Positions 54,801 to 62,553 of a stretch of 62,553 bases of DNA are shown here, piece after piece. Numbering within the stretch: position 1 is the stretch's first letter; the number at the start of each line of letters is the position of its first letter. The notes beneath the pieces are model-generated. The model saw only the letters and a list, made by a program, of their open reading frames with translations. It was not told the DNA's origin and did not search any database. The stretch comes from a virus: positions 1 through 62,553 of the IMG/VR virus record IMGVR_UViG_3300029893_000475. One strand, written 5' to 3'. The position numbers and the translations under genes were made by a program.

Positions 54801-57110
54801 CAAGATTCTGTAAACTCTATTATAGAAGATAATTATATAGCTGTATTTAATTCTTACGTAGATGGTGAAAATGATTGTATACAAATTTTTAGAAATAATA
54901 ATTCTATTATAAGAAATAATTATTGTATACAACATACAAATAAGCTAGAAAAATCAAGAGGAATTTATGGCAGTAATTGTAATGGAAATATTTATATTTA
55001 TAATAATGTAGTTAATATGAACGATACAATCAGTGTAGGTATAGGTTATGAAAATTTGATTGATGGTACTGCAGATGTATACATATTAAATAATACTGTT
55101 TTTGGAAACAAAATATACAATGGAATATCCGTAACTGGTGTACCAGATCCCAAAATAAAAAATAATATTATCAAAAATACAGTAGGTCTTTATGTTTTAA
55201 ATTTAGCTGATTGGAATGGTAATACAGCAAATATAGATTATAATCTTTATCATAATACCTTAAATTCATATTTAATTAATTTTGAAGGCGATCTTATTGA
55301 TTTTAGTTTTTGGCAAGGGTACTTGTTTGATGAACATAGCTATAATTCGGATCCAAAATTTGTAAGCGAAAAAAATGGTAATTTACAACTTCAGGATATT
55401 TCTCCTGCTAAAAATGCGGGCACCTCTTTATCTGGCATATTTACTTATGATATCAATTATATAACTAGACCTCATGATGCAGCATGGGATATAGGAGCTT
55501 ATGAAGGGCCAGGATTTGATATAACAAAGCCTAGACTAACTAAAGCAGAGATTTTAAATGCCAATTCAGTAAAGCTAACTTTTTCTGAAAAATTGGTAAA
55601 AAATGAAGCAGAAAAACCAGAAAATTATAGTATTTTAAATATTGGTGAAATTGGTAATGCTGCCCCTGTTGTAATTTCAGCTACATATGATGATTTTTCA
55701 TCCATAGTGTATTTATACACGAGTAATCATTCATATAGTACTTTTACGGTTAAAGTAGAAAATGTTAAAGATTTAGCTGGGAATACTATAGATCTAAACT
55801 ATAATACTTATAATTATTACTATTATTATATTGACATTGTCAAACCAAAACTTTTATCTGCAAAATTGCTGGAAGATACAATTGTTAAATTAACTTTTGA
55901 TGAAGCTTTAAATATCAACACGGCACAAGATTCTAGAAACTATTCAATAACAAATAAACAAGTTTTTGCAGCTATTTATAATCCTGCAGATTTTTCTGTA
56001 GTTTTATTAACTAGTACACATACTTATGGTACATATACAGTTACAGTAAATAATATCACAGATTTAGCTGGGAATTTTATAGATCCAGATTATAATTATG
56101 CCATTTATAATAAAATATTTATTGATACAGAAGGTCCTAAATTAATAGACGCTTTACCAAATATAAGTGGTACTTCAGTTGATGTGTTTTTTTCAGAGTC
56201 TATACTAAGTTCTGGTCTAGAAAATATAAACAACTATTCTATATCTGGTATCAATATATCCGGATTATTTAATTTTAGTCAATGGGATGACAAGGTAAGA
56301 CTTTTTGTTGATCCTCCTTTTGTAGATCAGTCTTATTATACATTAGTTGTTTCATCCGGCATAAAAGATATTTCTGGAAATCCAGTAAATCCAGCATTTG
56401 ATACAATAACTTTCTTATATACAAGTTCTCCAGAAATTGTTTCAGTTTCTGGTGTTAGTGTTTCTTTAATTGATGTAAAGTTTTCACATAAAATGAATGT
56501 TGAAACTTTGTCTGATCCTGTTAATTATATTATAACTGGGCCTGGTGGAGCTGATGTACAAGATATTATTATCAATAATGAATATTATATTACTTTAAAA
56601 ACTTCAAAACATACTGCTGCTGGAGTATATACTTTAATGATAAATTATGCATATGATATTTATGGTAATGCTTTAGATGCTCCTAATAATCAGGGTAATT
56701 ATGAAATTTTTGGAGATTTTACTCCACCCAGTTTAATTACAGCAACTTTGTTATCTGCAAATAATTTGAAACTTGAATTTAATGAAAGATTAGATGTATT
56801 AGAATCACAATATACAGATTTATATCAAATACAAAAATTAACAGTTAGTGGTTATTTGGCTATATATTCTGTAACTATATCGGATAATGCTGCTTACTTA
56901 ATAACAGCCCCGCATGCATATTTAAATGAATATAAAATTACTGTTAGTGGAATTCAAGATTTATATGGCAACATATTAACCACACCAGAATATATAAACT
57001 ATACTTATACTGTATCTGGTTTAGATTTAACTTTATTTTCTCCTGTTGGAGGAGAAACATTTTATAATGGACAATATAAACCGATAACTTGGAATTTAGA
57101 TGAAAAATAA
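51819..57110 (+). CDS. Giant triple beta-helix protein with Ig-like domains
   Basis: A 1763-residue protein with three related right-handed beta-helix modules beginning near residues 4, 411 and 825. Each opens with a Tyr-Tyr-Val-Asp start followed by a Gly-Thr/Ser-Trp segment and many Asn-rich strand turns (NNTIKQNKIYANSNHGI-type). Such domains occur in tailspikes and pectate-lyase-like depolymerases. From about 1232, five Ig-like SbsA/Big_5-type repeats follow (starts near 1232, 1340, 1437, 1537, 1633). A final GGETF...ITW domain begins at about 1738 but stops after 25 residues, continuing in another frame at 57100. Likely surface adhesin or glycan-degrading spike. Confidence 0.82.
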   Translation: MAIYYVDTNNPVANDSNSGTEVSPWKTIQRALNTIVAGDTVYIKAGTYNQAALIMTNSGTSGNPINISNYNNDKVIVDFSSGVGTGWNWNGYKNNIILNGLEIRNSKGKGVLIQGSNNKITNCVIYNCGVVNKTPGISLEGGSYCTIASNEIYNSGTDGIYIENRATDGAAGFADNNTIASNKIHNNGGNGISIIPNSTMLQIILYNNTIKQNKIYANSNHGIYCRANENTDIFSNLIYDNLKNGIEFGWRDSNDGLLSGNINIINNTLTFNDIGIVNRNLWFLIIKNNILAYNTQFQIFYDGYGTEPYVSNYNLYYTENEYLIATEGGAKVFPNLNEFSDRYNLERNGLEGIPYFKNISQDDYRLSLISPCIDNGETQASKFLKDLDDTSRPLGNFWDIGAYEYIFPQVGNYYVDNASTGNNTGLSWANAWKDFSFVQWDLLKPGSTLQISGGTNSKTYKLENTIQVVASGIIIQKSSDVGHNGEAILSCENFVGNAILISGMNNVTIDGITILDTSTTTISEEGAIKCINSLQPTIKNCKIKVNRGAAVSFENVTLGLIDNINLTTKTYSTYLTILAKVSSGTSNTIQNCTATISNYFPFVTLKAIIANFESNITIQKNRIYFNTGATEIAPKYGIYCENINGYANIYNNLIYINDIAIGAGISFQTTNINYLGTAKILNNTVYIEKQSSLAVELKDTVSNNTDRMSIIANNIFYLAVSGFVSYYPNTFFSNDACDFNIYYNTAGDVITHSSSTESFVAWQLKGYDTNGYNGIPTFLNNFKLAGNSLGIDAGYKYAEIEEDIDGVKRPQGNNVDIGAYESRKGYYVDNEVISGTKDGTSWETAWQSFSEIDWNLFQPGDSLYISGGPEGYSKIYYEQLNVNASGIENLPIYILPGEDLGHNGNVIIDGLNLINKHGLFIDGYDNIIISGLTFRNSYSAEILSKRADNIRIYNCNILFYGRGIDLRYGSNCVISGCTLNSPLFIGAETDGIYVQDSVNSIIEDNYIAVFNSYVDGENDCIQIFRNNNSIIRNNYCIQHTNKLEKSRGIYGSNCNGNIYIYNNVVNMNDTISVGIGYENLIDGTADVYILNNTVFGNKIYNGISVTGVPDPKIKNNIIKNTVGLYVLNLADWNGNTANIDYNLYHNTLNSYLINFEGDLIDFSFWQGYLFDEHSYNSDPKFVSEKNGNLQLQDISPAKNAGTSLSGIFTYDINYITRPHDAAWDIGAYEGPGFDITKPRLTKAEILNANSVKLTFSEKLVKNEAEKPENYSILNIGEIGNAAPVVISATYDDFSSIVYLYTSNHSYSTFTVKVENVKDLAGNTIDLNYNTYNYYYYYIDIVKPKLLSAKLLEDTIVKLTFDEALNINTAQDSRNYSITNKQVFAAIYNPADFSVVLLTSTHTYGTYTVTVNNITDLAGNFIDPDYNYAIYNKIFIDTEGPKLIDALPNISGTSVDVFFSESILSSGLENINNYSISGINISGLFNFSQWDDKVRLFVDPPFVDQSYYTLVVSSGIKDISGNPVNPAFDTITFLYTSSPEIVSVSGVSVSLIDVKFSHKMNVETLSDPVNYIITGPGGADVQDIIINNEYYITLKTSKHTAAGVYTLMINYAYDIYGNALDAPNNQGNYEIFGDFTPPSLITATLLSANNLKLEFNERLDVLESQYTDLYQIQKLTVSGYLAIYSVTISDNAAYLITAPHAYLNEYKITVSGIQDLYGNILTTPEYINYTYTVSGLDLTLFSPVGGETFYNGQYKPITWNLDEK

Positions 57111-57933
57111 AATAGATGCCTTATTACTTATAGAGTATAGCAACAATGGTGGAGCTACTTGGTCCACCATAGTTTCTGGTTATGGTGTCACTTTAGGCTC
57201 GGGATACTATGATTGGATAATACCTAATGAAGAAACTGTTTCTGGAGTAATAAGAATTACTGATTTAAATTCTTCCCAAATTTTAGCTACAAGTAATTTG
57301 TTTACTATAAAAAAATTTGATAGTATTACCGATTTAGTAATTAATAAAACAGAAGATACAAAGTTAGTAGAATTACGTAATTGGGCATTAGCTACAAGTT
57401 GGTGCTCTAGAGCTATAATTGAAACATTTCAAACTACAGATAATTTGGAGTTATACAAAACTAATTATAATTTAATTGTTGATGAGTATAATCGAGCAAG
57501 AACTCCAGATAACGCTTTGCCTAATACTTCATATAGTTTATATTCAAAAGTATATATTTTTAATACCGATGAGTTAGCTGAAGAAGCAACAGTTAGCATT
57601 GCTTCAACAAAATGGACTATGCAAATAAGTGAAAATCATTTTGGAAATTCTAACGTAAAAATGGAATTATGCACCAATCCCGGTTCAACAGATGAAGTAT
57701 GGTTTACATGGTATGATACTTCTATAAAAGGCTCTACACTATTAAAACATTTTCCAAATGGATATTTAGATTATAGTAGATTAGAAATGATTGCTTATCA
57801 GGGGGATATTTTTGGGAAAGGATTATTACCTACAAATTCTGTGCAAATAAGATTAACAATTACAACAGATTCTGCAGGCAATGGAGGTTATATTGATTAC
57901 TTTGTATTGCTTGCAGATCCGGATTTATTTTAA
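57100..57933 (+). CDS. C-terminal continuation of giant beta-helix protein, out of frame
   Basis: A 277-residue frame overlapping the previous gene by 11 bases. Its first 75 residues (ALLLIEYSNNGGATWSTIV; GYYDWIIPNEETVSGVIRI) complete the GGETF...ITW Ig-like domain whose first half ends the upstream frame. Removing one A from the five-A run in GATGAAAAATAAAATAGAT would join both frames into one protein of about 2030 residues. No ribosome site precedes ATG 57100. The C-terminal 200 residues hold a beta-rich region of unknown fold that may be the spike tip. Could be a real frameshift, slippage, or sequencing error. Confidence 0.65.
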   Translation: MKNKIDALLLIEYSNNGGATWSTIVSGYGVTLGSGYYDWIIPNEETVSGVIRITDLNSSQILATSNLFTIKKFDSITDLVINKTEDTKLVELRNWALATSWCSRAIIETFQTTDNLELYKTNYNLIVDEYNRARTPDNALPNTSYSLYSKVYIFNTDELAEEATVSIASTKWTMQISENHFGNSNVKMELCTNPGSTDEVWFTWYDTSIKGSTLLKHFPNGYLDYSRLEMIAYQGDIFGKGLLPTNSVQIRLTITTDSAGNGGYIDYFVLLADPDLF

Positions 57934-57951
57934 TATTAATCAAATTAATTA

Positions 57952-59763
57952 ATGGACTATTTAAAATTCAAAGAAATAACACAAAAATATAGAGAGGGCG
58001 ATACCTCTGAAGATATTATAGATTATATTAAGAATTTCTATAAAGAAAGAAAGGATGTTTGGTTAGATGACATTAATAATCCTTTGATTCAAGCAAGATT
58101 TAATTGGTTAAAAAATAAAATCACTAAGTATCAATATAATATATCTATATTAGACGTTGGAAGTTGGTCAGGTACTATAGCTAATAGTATATATTCCCTC
58201 GGTTATACGAATATTGATTGTTTAGAAATTTGTACGGCTGCATGTAAATTAGGCAAGGAAACTTTTCCACATCTGAATTTTTTAAATGAAGATGTGTATA
58301 CGTTCAAAACAGAAAAAAAGTATGATATTATTATATTATCAGAAATACTTGAACATTTACATAATCCTATAAATATTATAAAAAAATATCAAAATATGCT
58401 AACTGATAATGGAATATTATTAATAACCATACCAACACCACAATCTGTGTTCAAAACTAACTCTAGTGAACATATAACATTTTTAAAACTAGAAGAATTA
58501 GAAAAATTTGGTTTAGTTGATTATATACGTTATGACGATGTTTGGAGTTGGTATGCTGTTTCTATATCTCCGGAATCAAAATATAAAAAACATCTTACTT
58601 GGCGATTTCATTTACTAGGTTTTCCGAACTATAAAATAGGTTGGGAAAAAGCTCCTAACAATCCATTTAATACCAAACTTATTTATCTTGCTAAAATGCT
58701 AAAAGATCTAGGTCATGAAGTGTTGTGCTACGGTGTGGAGGGATCTGATACTGAGTATATTGATAAATTTATACCAGTAGTATCTAATACAACCTTTGAA
58801 AAATTATATGGAAATAGAGATTATAATGCACTGGATAATTTACAAGAGGAAGCAGGACCTGCTTTTGACGAATTTAATCGAAACAGTATAAAAGAGATCG
58901 AAAAAAATATCCAAAATCCCGGTAAAGAATTTTTGATAAATTTTATGGGTTATATTTATAAACCTATTACTGATCATTTTAAAGACAAATTAATTTCATT
59001 AGAACCAGGTATTGGCCATAATGGCAGTTATTTACAAAACAGAGTATTTGAATCTTATGCTTGGCAAAACCATGTTTATGGAAAAGAGTGTCAACCTAGA
59101 CAAAGCTATTTTCCAAATATGTATGATACAGTTATACCTGCTTATTTTGATCCTAAGGATTATCCGTTTGTAAATAATAAATCCGATTACTATGTATATA
59201 TAGGACGTATTATTTGGGGCAAAGGTGTTTCTGTGGCCATAGATTTAACAAGAGAGTTAAATTCCAAGTTAATAGTTATTGGTGGAGGTAATATTAAAGA
59301 TGTTTTACCTCCTGATTATAATCAAAATTTAGATCATGTAATACAAACCGGAGTATTGTCTAAAAAAGATAAGGTTAAATATTTAGCTAATGCTAAAGGT
59401 TTAATATATTTTAGTTTATACGTAGAACCTTTTGGTCATGCTCCTATAGAAGCTATGCTGTGCGGTACTCCAGTAATAACAAGTGATTTTGGTGCATTTA
59501 CAGAAACAGTTATTAATGGTATAACAGGTTATAGAGTTAATACATTTAATGAATTATATTGGGCTGCCAAATATTTAGAAAAATTGAATCCTACTAAGAT
59601 CAGGGAGTATGCTATAAATAATTATGGATTAGATAATATAAAGTACAAATATCAAGAATATTTTACAAAGTTATATAATTTATATACTGGAAACGGGTGG
59701 TATTATTTAGATAAAACTTTTCCTATAAATTTAAATCATTTAACCAAATTTATTCCATGTTAA
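57952..59763 (+). CDS. Fused SAM methyltransferase and GT4-type glycosyltransferase
   Basis: A 603-residue two-domain enzyme. Residues about 60-200 form a class I methyltransferase with ILDVGSWSGTIA (motif I), LEICTAACKLG, IIILSEILEHLHNP and GILLITIPTP. From about 215 onward, HLTWRFHLLGFPNYKIGW starts a GT-B glycosyltransferase: YIGRIIWGKGVSVAI (about 416-430), VIGGGNIKDV and EPFGHAPIEAMLCGTPVI (about 491-508), the GT4 donor-site signature. It lies in the fibre unit next to the collagen-like gene. It may methylate and glycosylate virion fibres. It overlaps the next gene by 7 bases. Confidence 0.85.
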   Translation: MDYLKFKEITQKYREGDTSEDIIDYIKNFYKERKDVWLDDINNPLIQARFNWLKNKITKYQYNISILDVGSWSGTIANSIYSLGYTNIDCLEICTAACKLGKETFPHLNFLNEDVYTFKTEKKYDIIILSEILEHLHNPINIIKKYQNMLTDNGILLITIPTPQSVFKTNSSEHITFLKLEELEKFGLVDYIRYDDVWSWYAVSISPESKYKKHLTWRFHLLGFPNYKIGWEKAPNNPFNTKLIYLAKMLKDLGHEVLCYGVEGSDTEYIDKFIPVVSNTTFEKLYGNRDYNALDNLQEEAGPAFDEFNRNSIKEIEKNIQNPGKEFLINFMGYIYKPITDHFKDKLISLEPGIGHNGSYLQNRVFESYAWQNHVYGKECQPRQSYFPNMYDTVIPAYFDPKDYPFVNNKSDYYVYIGRIIWGKGVSVAIDLTRELNSKLIVIGGGNIKDVLPPDYNQNLDHVIQTGVLSKKDKVKYLANAKGLIYFSLYVEPFGHAPIEAMLCGTPVITSDFGAFTETVINGITGYRVNTFNELYWAAKYLEKLNPTKIREYAINNYGLDNIKYKYQEYFTKLYNLYTGNGWYYLDKTFPINLNHLTKFIPC

Positions 59764-61817
59764 ATAAAATAGCTATATTAATAATAACTTATAAAACTTA
59801 TGAATTAACTGAAAAATTGGTTAATCAACTAAATTATTATAATTCTGATTTATATAATTTGACCATAGTTGACAATAGTGAAAATAATTTAGGATTCGAC
59901 CAAACAGTTATTAAATGGATAAACGAAAAAAAATCAGAAGATTATTTAGGATATTGGGTAATTAATAATGATATAGAACTAGATCTAAATCAAAATTATT
60001 TACAAAAATTTATTGAATATATAAAATTGGATGATAATATTGGTCTCATTTCAACAAAAATAACGGATGAGCTTCCTTATATAATACCACAAAAATTCAA
60101 TTTTAGTGTTCCGATGTTAGTTAAATATGTTGATTTTCAAAGTAGTGTTATTACCAGACATTTAATTAATAAACTTGATTTTGACAATGCTTTTTATTTT
60201 TTTGGTGGCCTGGATTTAGATGTTACAACGTGTGCATTAGAAAACAATTTAGATATTGTAATAGATTATAGATATACAGTACATCATAAATTTCATCAAT
60301 CATTTAACAAAAAAGAGCCTTTAGAAGATTTGTTTTTACATTTAACCAAATATAATATCAATATTGATAAAGGTTTAACTTTTGATGAAATTAATGGTTT
60401 ATTAATCTCAGATTGTTTAGTTAAAAGATATCCAAAACTTTTGGCTAGGCCACAAAACACAATATTAGAAAAATGTACGAGTTATAAACAAGATTTAATG
60501 AATGCACATGTATTAAATTATGCTGAACAACGATTTATTAAAGGACTTAGTTTTTACAATAATGCTGCTTATGAAGCATCAAAACAATATTTTAAACAAG
60601 CTTTTTGTGCTGGATATACAGAAGCTGTTTCTTATTTAATAGGTGCTGCTAATTTTACTTCTAATTTTACAGATATAGCAAGCTTTCTAAATACATACGT
60701 TGATCGTAATTCATATGAAATTGAAAGACAATCCTATGAGTATGTGAAAACTCAGGAAGAACATTTTAATATTACATACAATAATCAAAAAACTTATGTA
60801 TTTTATGTAAAACCAGACGCCGGACATCAATGGGACCCTCTACATACAGATGTAGGAGTAGGAGGTTCAGAAATTGCTGTAATTAATTTAAGTAGAGAGT
60901 TAGCAAATTTGGGTCAGAAAGTTTTTGTTTTTAATAATTGCAAACAGCCGGGAACTTATAATAATGTAGTTTGGGATAATATAGAAAATTTTGATGTTTT
61001 TGAAAAAAATACTCATATTGATATTTTAATAGTGTCTAGACTACCTGAATTTCGTTTTATACAGCCTAATGCAAAAGTTTATTTTTGGGCGCATGATTTA
61101 AATTATTATGAAAGAATAACGCCATCAAATTGGCAATATTTTGACAAATTTTTAGTATTATCTAGATATCATTATAGGTTTTTTTCAAATGCCTATCCAT
61201 GGATACCGAAAGAAAATTTTGAAATTTTACCTAATGGTGTTGATTTGAAAAGATTTGAATCTACAGTTTGCAGAAATAACAAAAAATTAATATATTCAAG
61301 TAATCCTGATAGGGGTTTAGTTATTTTATTTGATATATTTGAAGAGCTGCATAAATGGGACCCTGAGTTAGAATTACATGTATTTGGCTATTACCCCGAT
61401 AATGTAAGAAAACATCCTACTTATTGGAGAGAATTACCTGGAGTTATTTATAGAGGTTATCATAACCAGGAAGATTTAGCAAAAGAATATTTATCTAGCA
61501 AGTTATGGTTATATCCATGTACATGGCTTGAAACATATTGTATTACAGCTTTAGAAGCTCAAGCAGCTGGAACTCCGGCTGTAGTTAGTGATTGGGGACC
61601 TTTAAGAGATAGAGTGGGTAATGCCGGAATTGTTATAGAAGGTTTTGAAAAAAATTTAATACATAAAAATAAATTTATAGAAGCTGTAAAATTATTATTA
61701 ACCGATGATAAATTGTGGAACGAATTTTCAGTAAATGGTAGAAATCAAGCTATGTTTTCAACTTGGAAAAATTCTGCTTTAAGATTAATAGAAATAAGCA
61801 ATAAATGCCTATATTAA
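59757..61817 (+). CDS. Fused GT2 and GT4 glycosyltransferases
   Basis: A 686-residue enzyme. Residues 1-200 are a GT2-like domain (LIITYKTYELTEKLV; VDNSENNLGFDQ; NNDIELD as the DxD region). A short tetratricopeptide/Sel1-like helical hairpin (FIKGLSFYNNAAYEASKQYF) lies at about 260-285. From about 345, VGVGGSEIAVINLSRELA starts a GT-B domain, with YFWAHDLNYYERI, NPDRGLVILF and TYCITALEAQAAGTPAVVSDW (about 594-612). It is the second transferase before the collagen-like gene, sharing a 13-base overlap with it. Possible glycosylation of that protein is inferred from adjacency. Confidence 0.83.
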   Translation: MLNKIAILIITYKTYELTEKLVNQLNYYNSDLYNLTIVDNSENNLGFDQTVIKWINEKKSEDYLGYWVINNDIELDLNQNYLQKFIEYIKLDDNIGLISTKITDELPYIIPQKFNFSVPMLVKYVDFQSSVITRHLINKLDFDNAFYFFGGLDLDVTTCALENNLDIVIDYRYTVHHKFHQSFNKKEPLEDLFLHLTKYNINIDKGLTFDEINGLLISDCLVKRYPKLLARPQNTILEKCTSYKQDLMNAHVLNYAEQRFIKGLSFYNNAAYEASKQYFKQAFCAGYTEAVSYLIGAANFTSNFTDIASFLNTYVDRNSYEIERQSYEYVKTQEEHFNITYNNQKTYVFYVKPDAGHQWDPLHTDVGVGGSEIAVINLSRELANLGQKVFVFNNCKQPGTYNNVVWDNIENFDVFEKNTHIDILIVSRLPEFRFIQPNAKVYFWAHDLNYYERITPSNWQYFDKFLVLSRYHYRFFSNAYPWIPKENFEILPNGVDLKRFESTVCRNNKKLIYSSNPDRGLVILFDIFEELHKWDPELELHVFGYYPDNVRKHPTYWRELPGVIYRGYHNQEDLAKEYLSSKLWLYPCTWLETYCITALEAQAAGTPAVVSDWGPLRDRVGNAGIVIEGFEKNLIHKNKFIEAVKLLLTDDKLWNEFSVNGRNQAMFSTWKNSALRLIEISNKCLY

Positions 61818-62553
61818 AAAAACAAGAAGAAGGTTTCTTTTTAAAAAGAAAATTACCTAGTGAGGGTACTACAGGATACTGTGGACCTGTAGGGGTATGT
61901 GGTCCTGTAGGTTTTTGTGGAACAAGAGGTTGGTGTGGACCACAAGGTTATTGTGGTCCATCCGGTCTATGCGGTTTACAAGGTCTTTGTGGTCCTCAAG
62001 GATATTGTGGTCCTCAAGGATATTGTGGTCCATCAGGCATGTGTGGACTACAGGGACCTACAGGATTTTGTGGGCCTACTGGCTATTGTGGTCCCACAGG
62101 TTTCTGTGGTCCATCGGGTCCGTGCGGTTTGCAAGGTGTATCTGGTTTTTGTGGTCCAGCAGGTTATTGTGGTCCGATAGGATTCTGTGGTCCATCGGGT
62201 CCGTGCGGTTTGCAAGGTGTATCTGGTTTTTGTGGTCCAGCAGGTTATTGTGGTCCGATAGGCTTCTGTGGTCCATCAGGTCCATGCGGTTTGCAAGGTG
62301 TATCTGGTTTTTGTGGTCCAGCAGGTTATTGTGGTCCGATAGGCTTCTGTGGTCCATCGGGTCCGTGCGGTTTGCAAGGTGTATCTGGTTTTTGCGGTCT
62401 AGCAGGTTATTGTGGTCCGATAGGCTTCTGTGGTCCATCGGGTCCATGCGGTTTGCAAGGTGTATCTGGTTTTTGTGGTCCAGCAGGTTATTGTGGTCCG
62501 ATAGGCTTCTGTGGTCCATCAGGTCCATGCGGTTTGCAAGGTGTATCTGGTTT
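61805..62553 (+). CDS. Cys-rich collagen-like protein, 3'-truncated by window edge
   Basis: The frame opens with ATG 61805, 13 bases inside the preceding gene, and runs to the window edge (249 codons) without a stop. After a Lys-rich leader of about 20 residues (KKQEEGFFLKRKLPSEG) it becomes an uninterrupted Gly-X-Y repeat. Cys stands in the Y position of about every second triplet (GYCGPIGFCGPSGPCGLQG), four Cys per 27 residues in the last part. Collagen-like stalks are known in phage fibres, but such regular Cys is unusual and would allow dense interchain disulfides or metal binding. The start lacks its own ribosome site and depends on coupling. Confidence 0.85.
   Translation, partial: MPILKKQEEGFFLKRKLPSEGTTGYCGPVGVCGPVGFCGTRGWCGPQGYCGPSGLCGLQGLCGPQGYCGPQGYCGPSGMCGLQGPTGFCGPTGYCGPTGFCGPSGPCGLQGVSGFCGPAGYCGPIGFCGPSGPCGLQGVSGFCGPAGYCGPIGFCGPSGPCGLQGVSGFCGPAGYCGPIGFCGPSGPCGLQGVSGFCGLAGYCGPIGFCGPSGPCGLQGVSGFCGPAGYCGPIGFCGPSGPCGLQGVSG
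62105..62553 (+). repeat. 81-bp in-frame tandem repeat (5.5 copies, continues past edge)
   Basis: Copies start at 62105, 62186, 62267, 62348, 62429 and 62510, exactly 81 bases (27 codons, nine Gly-X-Y triplets) apart. Copies differ by a few, mostly third-position, changes and one Pro-to-Leu change near 62398-62400, so they look recently duplicated. The repeat keeps the frame of the collagen-like gene. Earlier triplets (61880-62100) follow the same Gly-X-Cys-Gly-Pro theme but are more diverged. Confidence 0.95.

Noticed and set aside
61917-62528. Open frames on other phases and on the minus strand over the collagen-like repeat
   Set aside because: The repeat has a period divisible by three, so every frame tends to stay open. 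Only the frame from ATG 61805 gives the regular Gly-X-Y pattern with a preceding leader.
62105-62553. CRISPR-like array
   Set aside because: Repeats are contiguous 81-base units without spacers, and the frame is kept throughout; it is a coding tandem repeat.
1-62553. Recoded stop codons or alternative genetic code
   Set aside because: Recognised genes end at all three stops at family-typical lengths, and no conserved domain is crossed by an in-frame stop except the one-base break at 57104.

Overview
The window is part of the genome of a large, AT-rich, contractile-tailed (myovirus-type) dsDNA phage. The evidence is a tail sheath and tube, a frameshifted tail assembly chaperone, a tape measure protein, gp25- and gp6-like baseplate proteins, a collar-domain tail fibre, and a phage replication and nucleotide module. 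Genes are packed tightly, many with stop/start overlaps. No tRNA, rRNA, CRISPR, insertion sequence or integrase was seen. RecU, a class II ribonucleotide reductase, strong GGAGG-type ribosome sites and low GC point weakly to a Bacillota host; this is inference. No gene-free stretch exceeds about 140 bases.

Layout. (1) 1-3606, plus strand: a truncated gene, an unknown basic protein, tail sheath and tail tube, closed by a 15-bp hairpin shared with the facing operon. (2) 29323 down to 3640, minus strand: a long unit that begins with a helicase, peptide deformylase, CCA-adding-enzyme-like protein, HJR-type nuclease, MBL hydrolase, 3'-5' exonuclease, Sak4-like ATPase and DUF669 protein. A ten-gene sugar-nucleotide, glycosyltransferase and methyltransferase island follows (22274-14955), then RecU, dUTPase, class II RNR, two unknown proteins, a ubiquitin-like/JAB/E1-like trio (8609-7222), a sigma factor, a family A DNA polymerase and a dNMP kinase. 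(3) 29465-45698, plus strand: tail assembly chaperone with a -1 slippery heptamer, tape measure, hub and baseplate proteins, with a second sigma-like protein in the middle. (4) 45764 to the right edge, plus strand, behind its own promoter: collar-domain fibre, further fibre proteins, a giant three-module beta-helix protein that appears split by one base, two multidomain glycosyltransferases, and a cysteine-studded collagen-like gene running off the window.

How it fits together. The minus-strand unit looks like early/middle functions: DNA synthesis, recombination, dNTP supply, transcriptional takeover. The plus-strand units are late virion genes. Two good promoters (TTGAAA-17-TATATT and TTGATT-17-TATATT) drive the late units. 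Glycan genes occur in both sectors, suggesting that fibres, or the collagen-like protein, are glycosylated.

The most unusual system is the ubiquitin-like trio. It comprises an 85-residue putative beta-grasp protein ending exactly in Gly-Gly, a JAB/MPN protease with an intact JAMM motif, and a short E1/ThiF adenylating enzyme with a candidate catalytic Cys. Relatives of this gene set are known from bacterial plasmid and phage neighbourhoods and defence operons. Its role in a lytic-type phage replication operon is unclear. The second most unusual is the collagen-like protein with Cys in the Y position of about every second Gly-X-Y triplet, encoded by an 81-bp tandem repeat.
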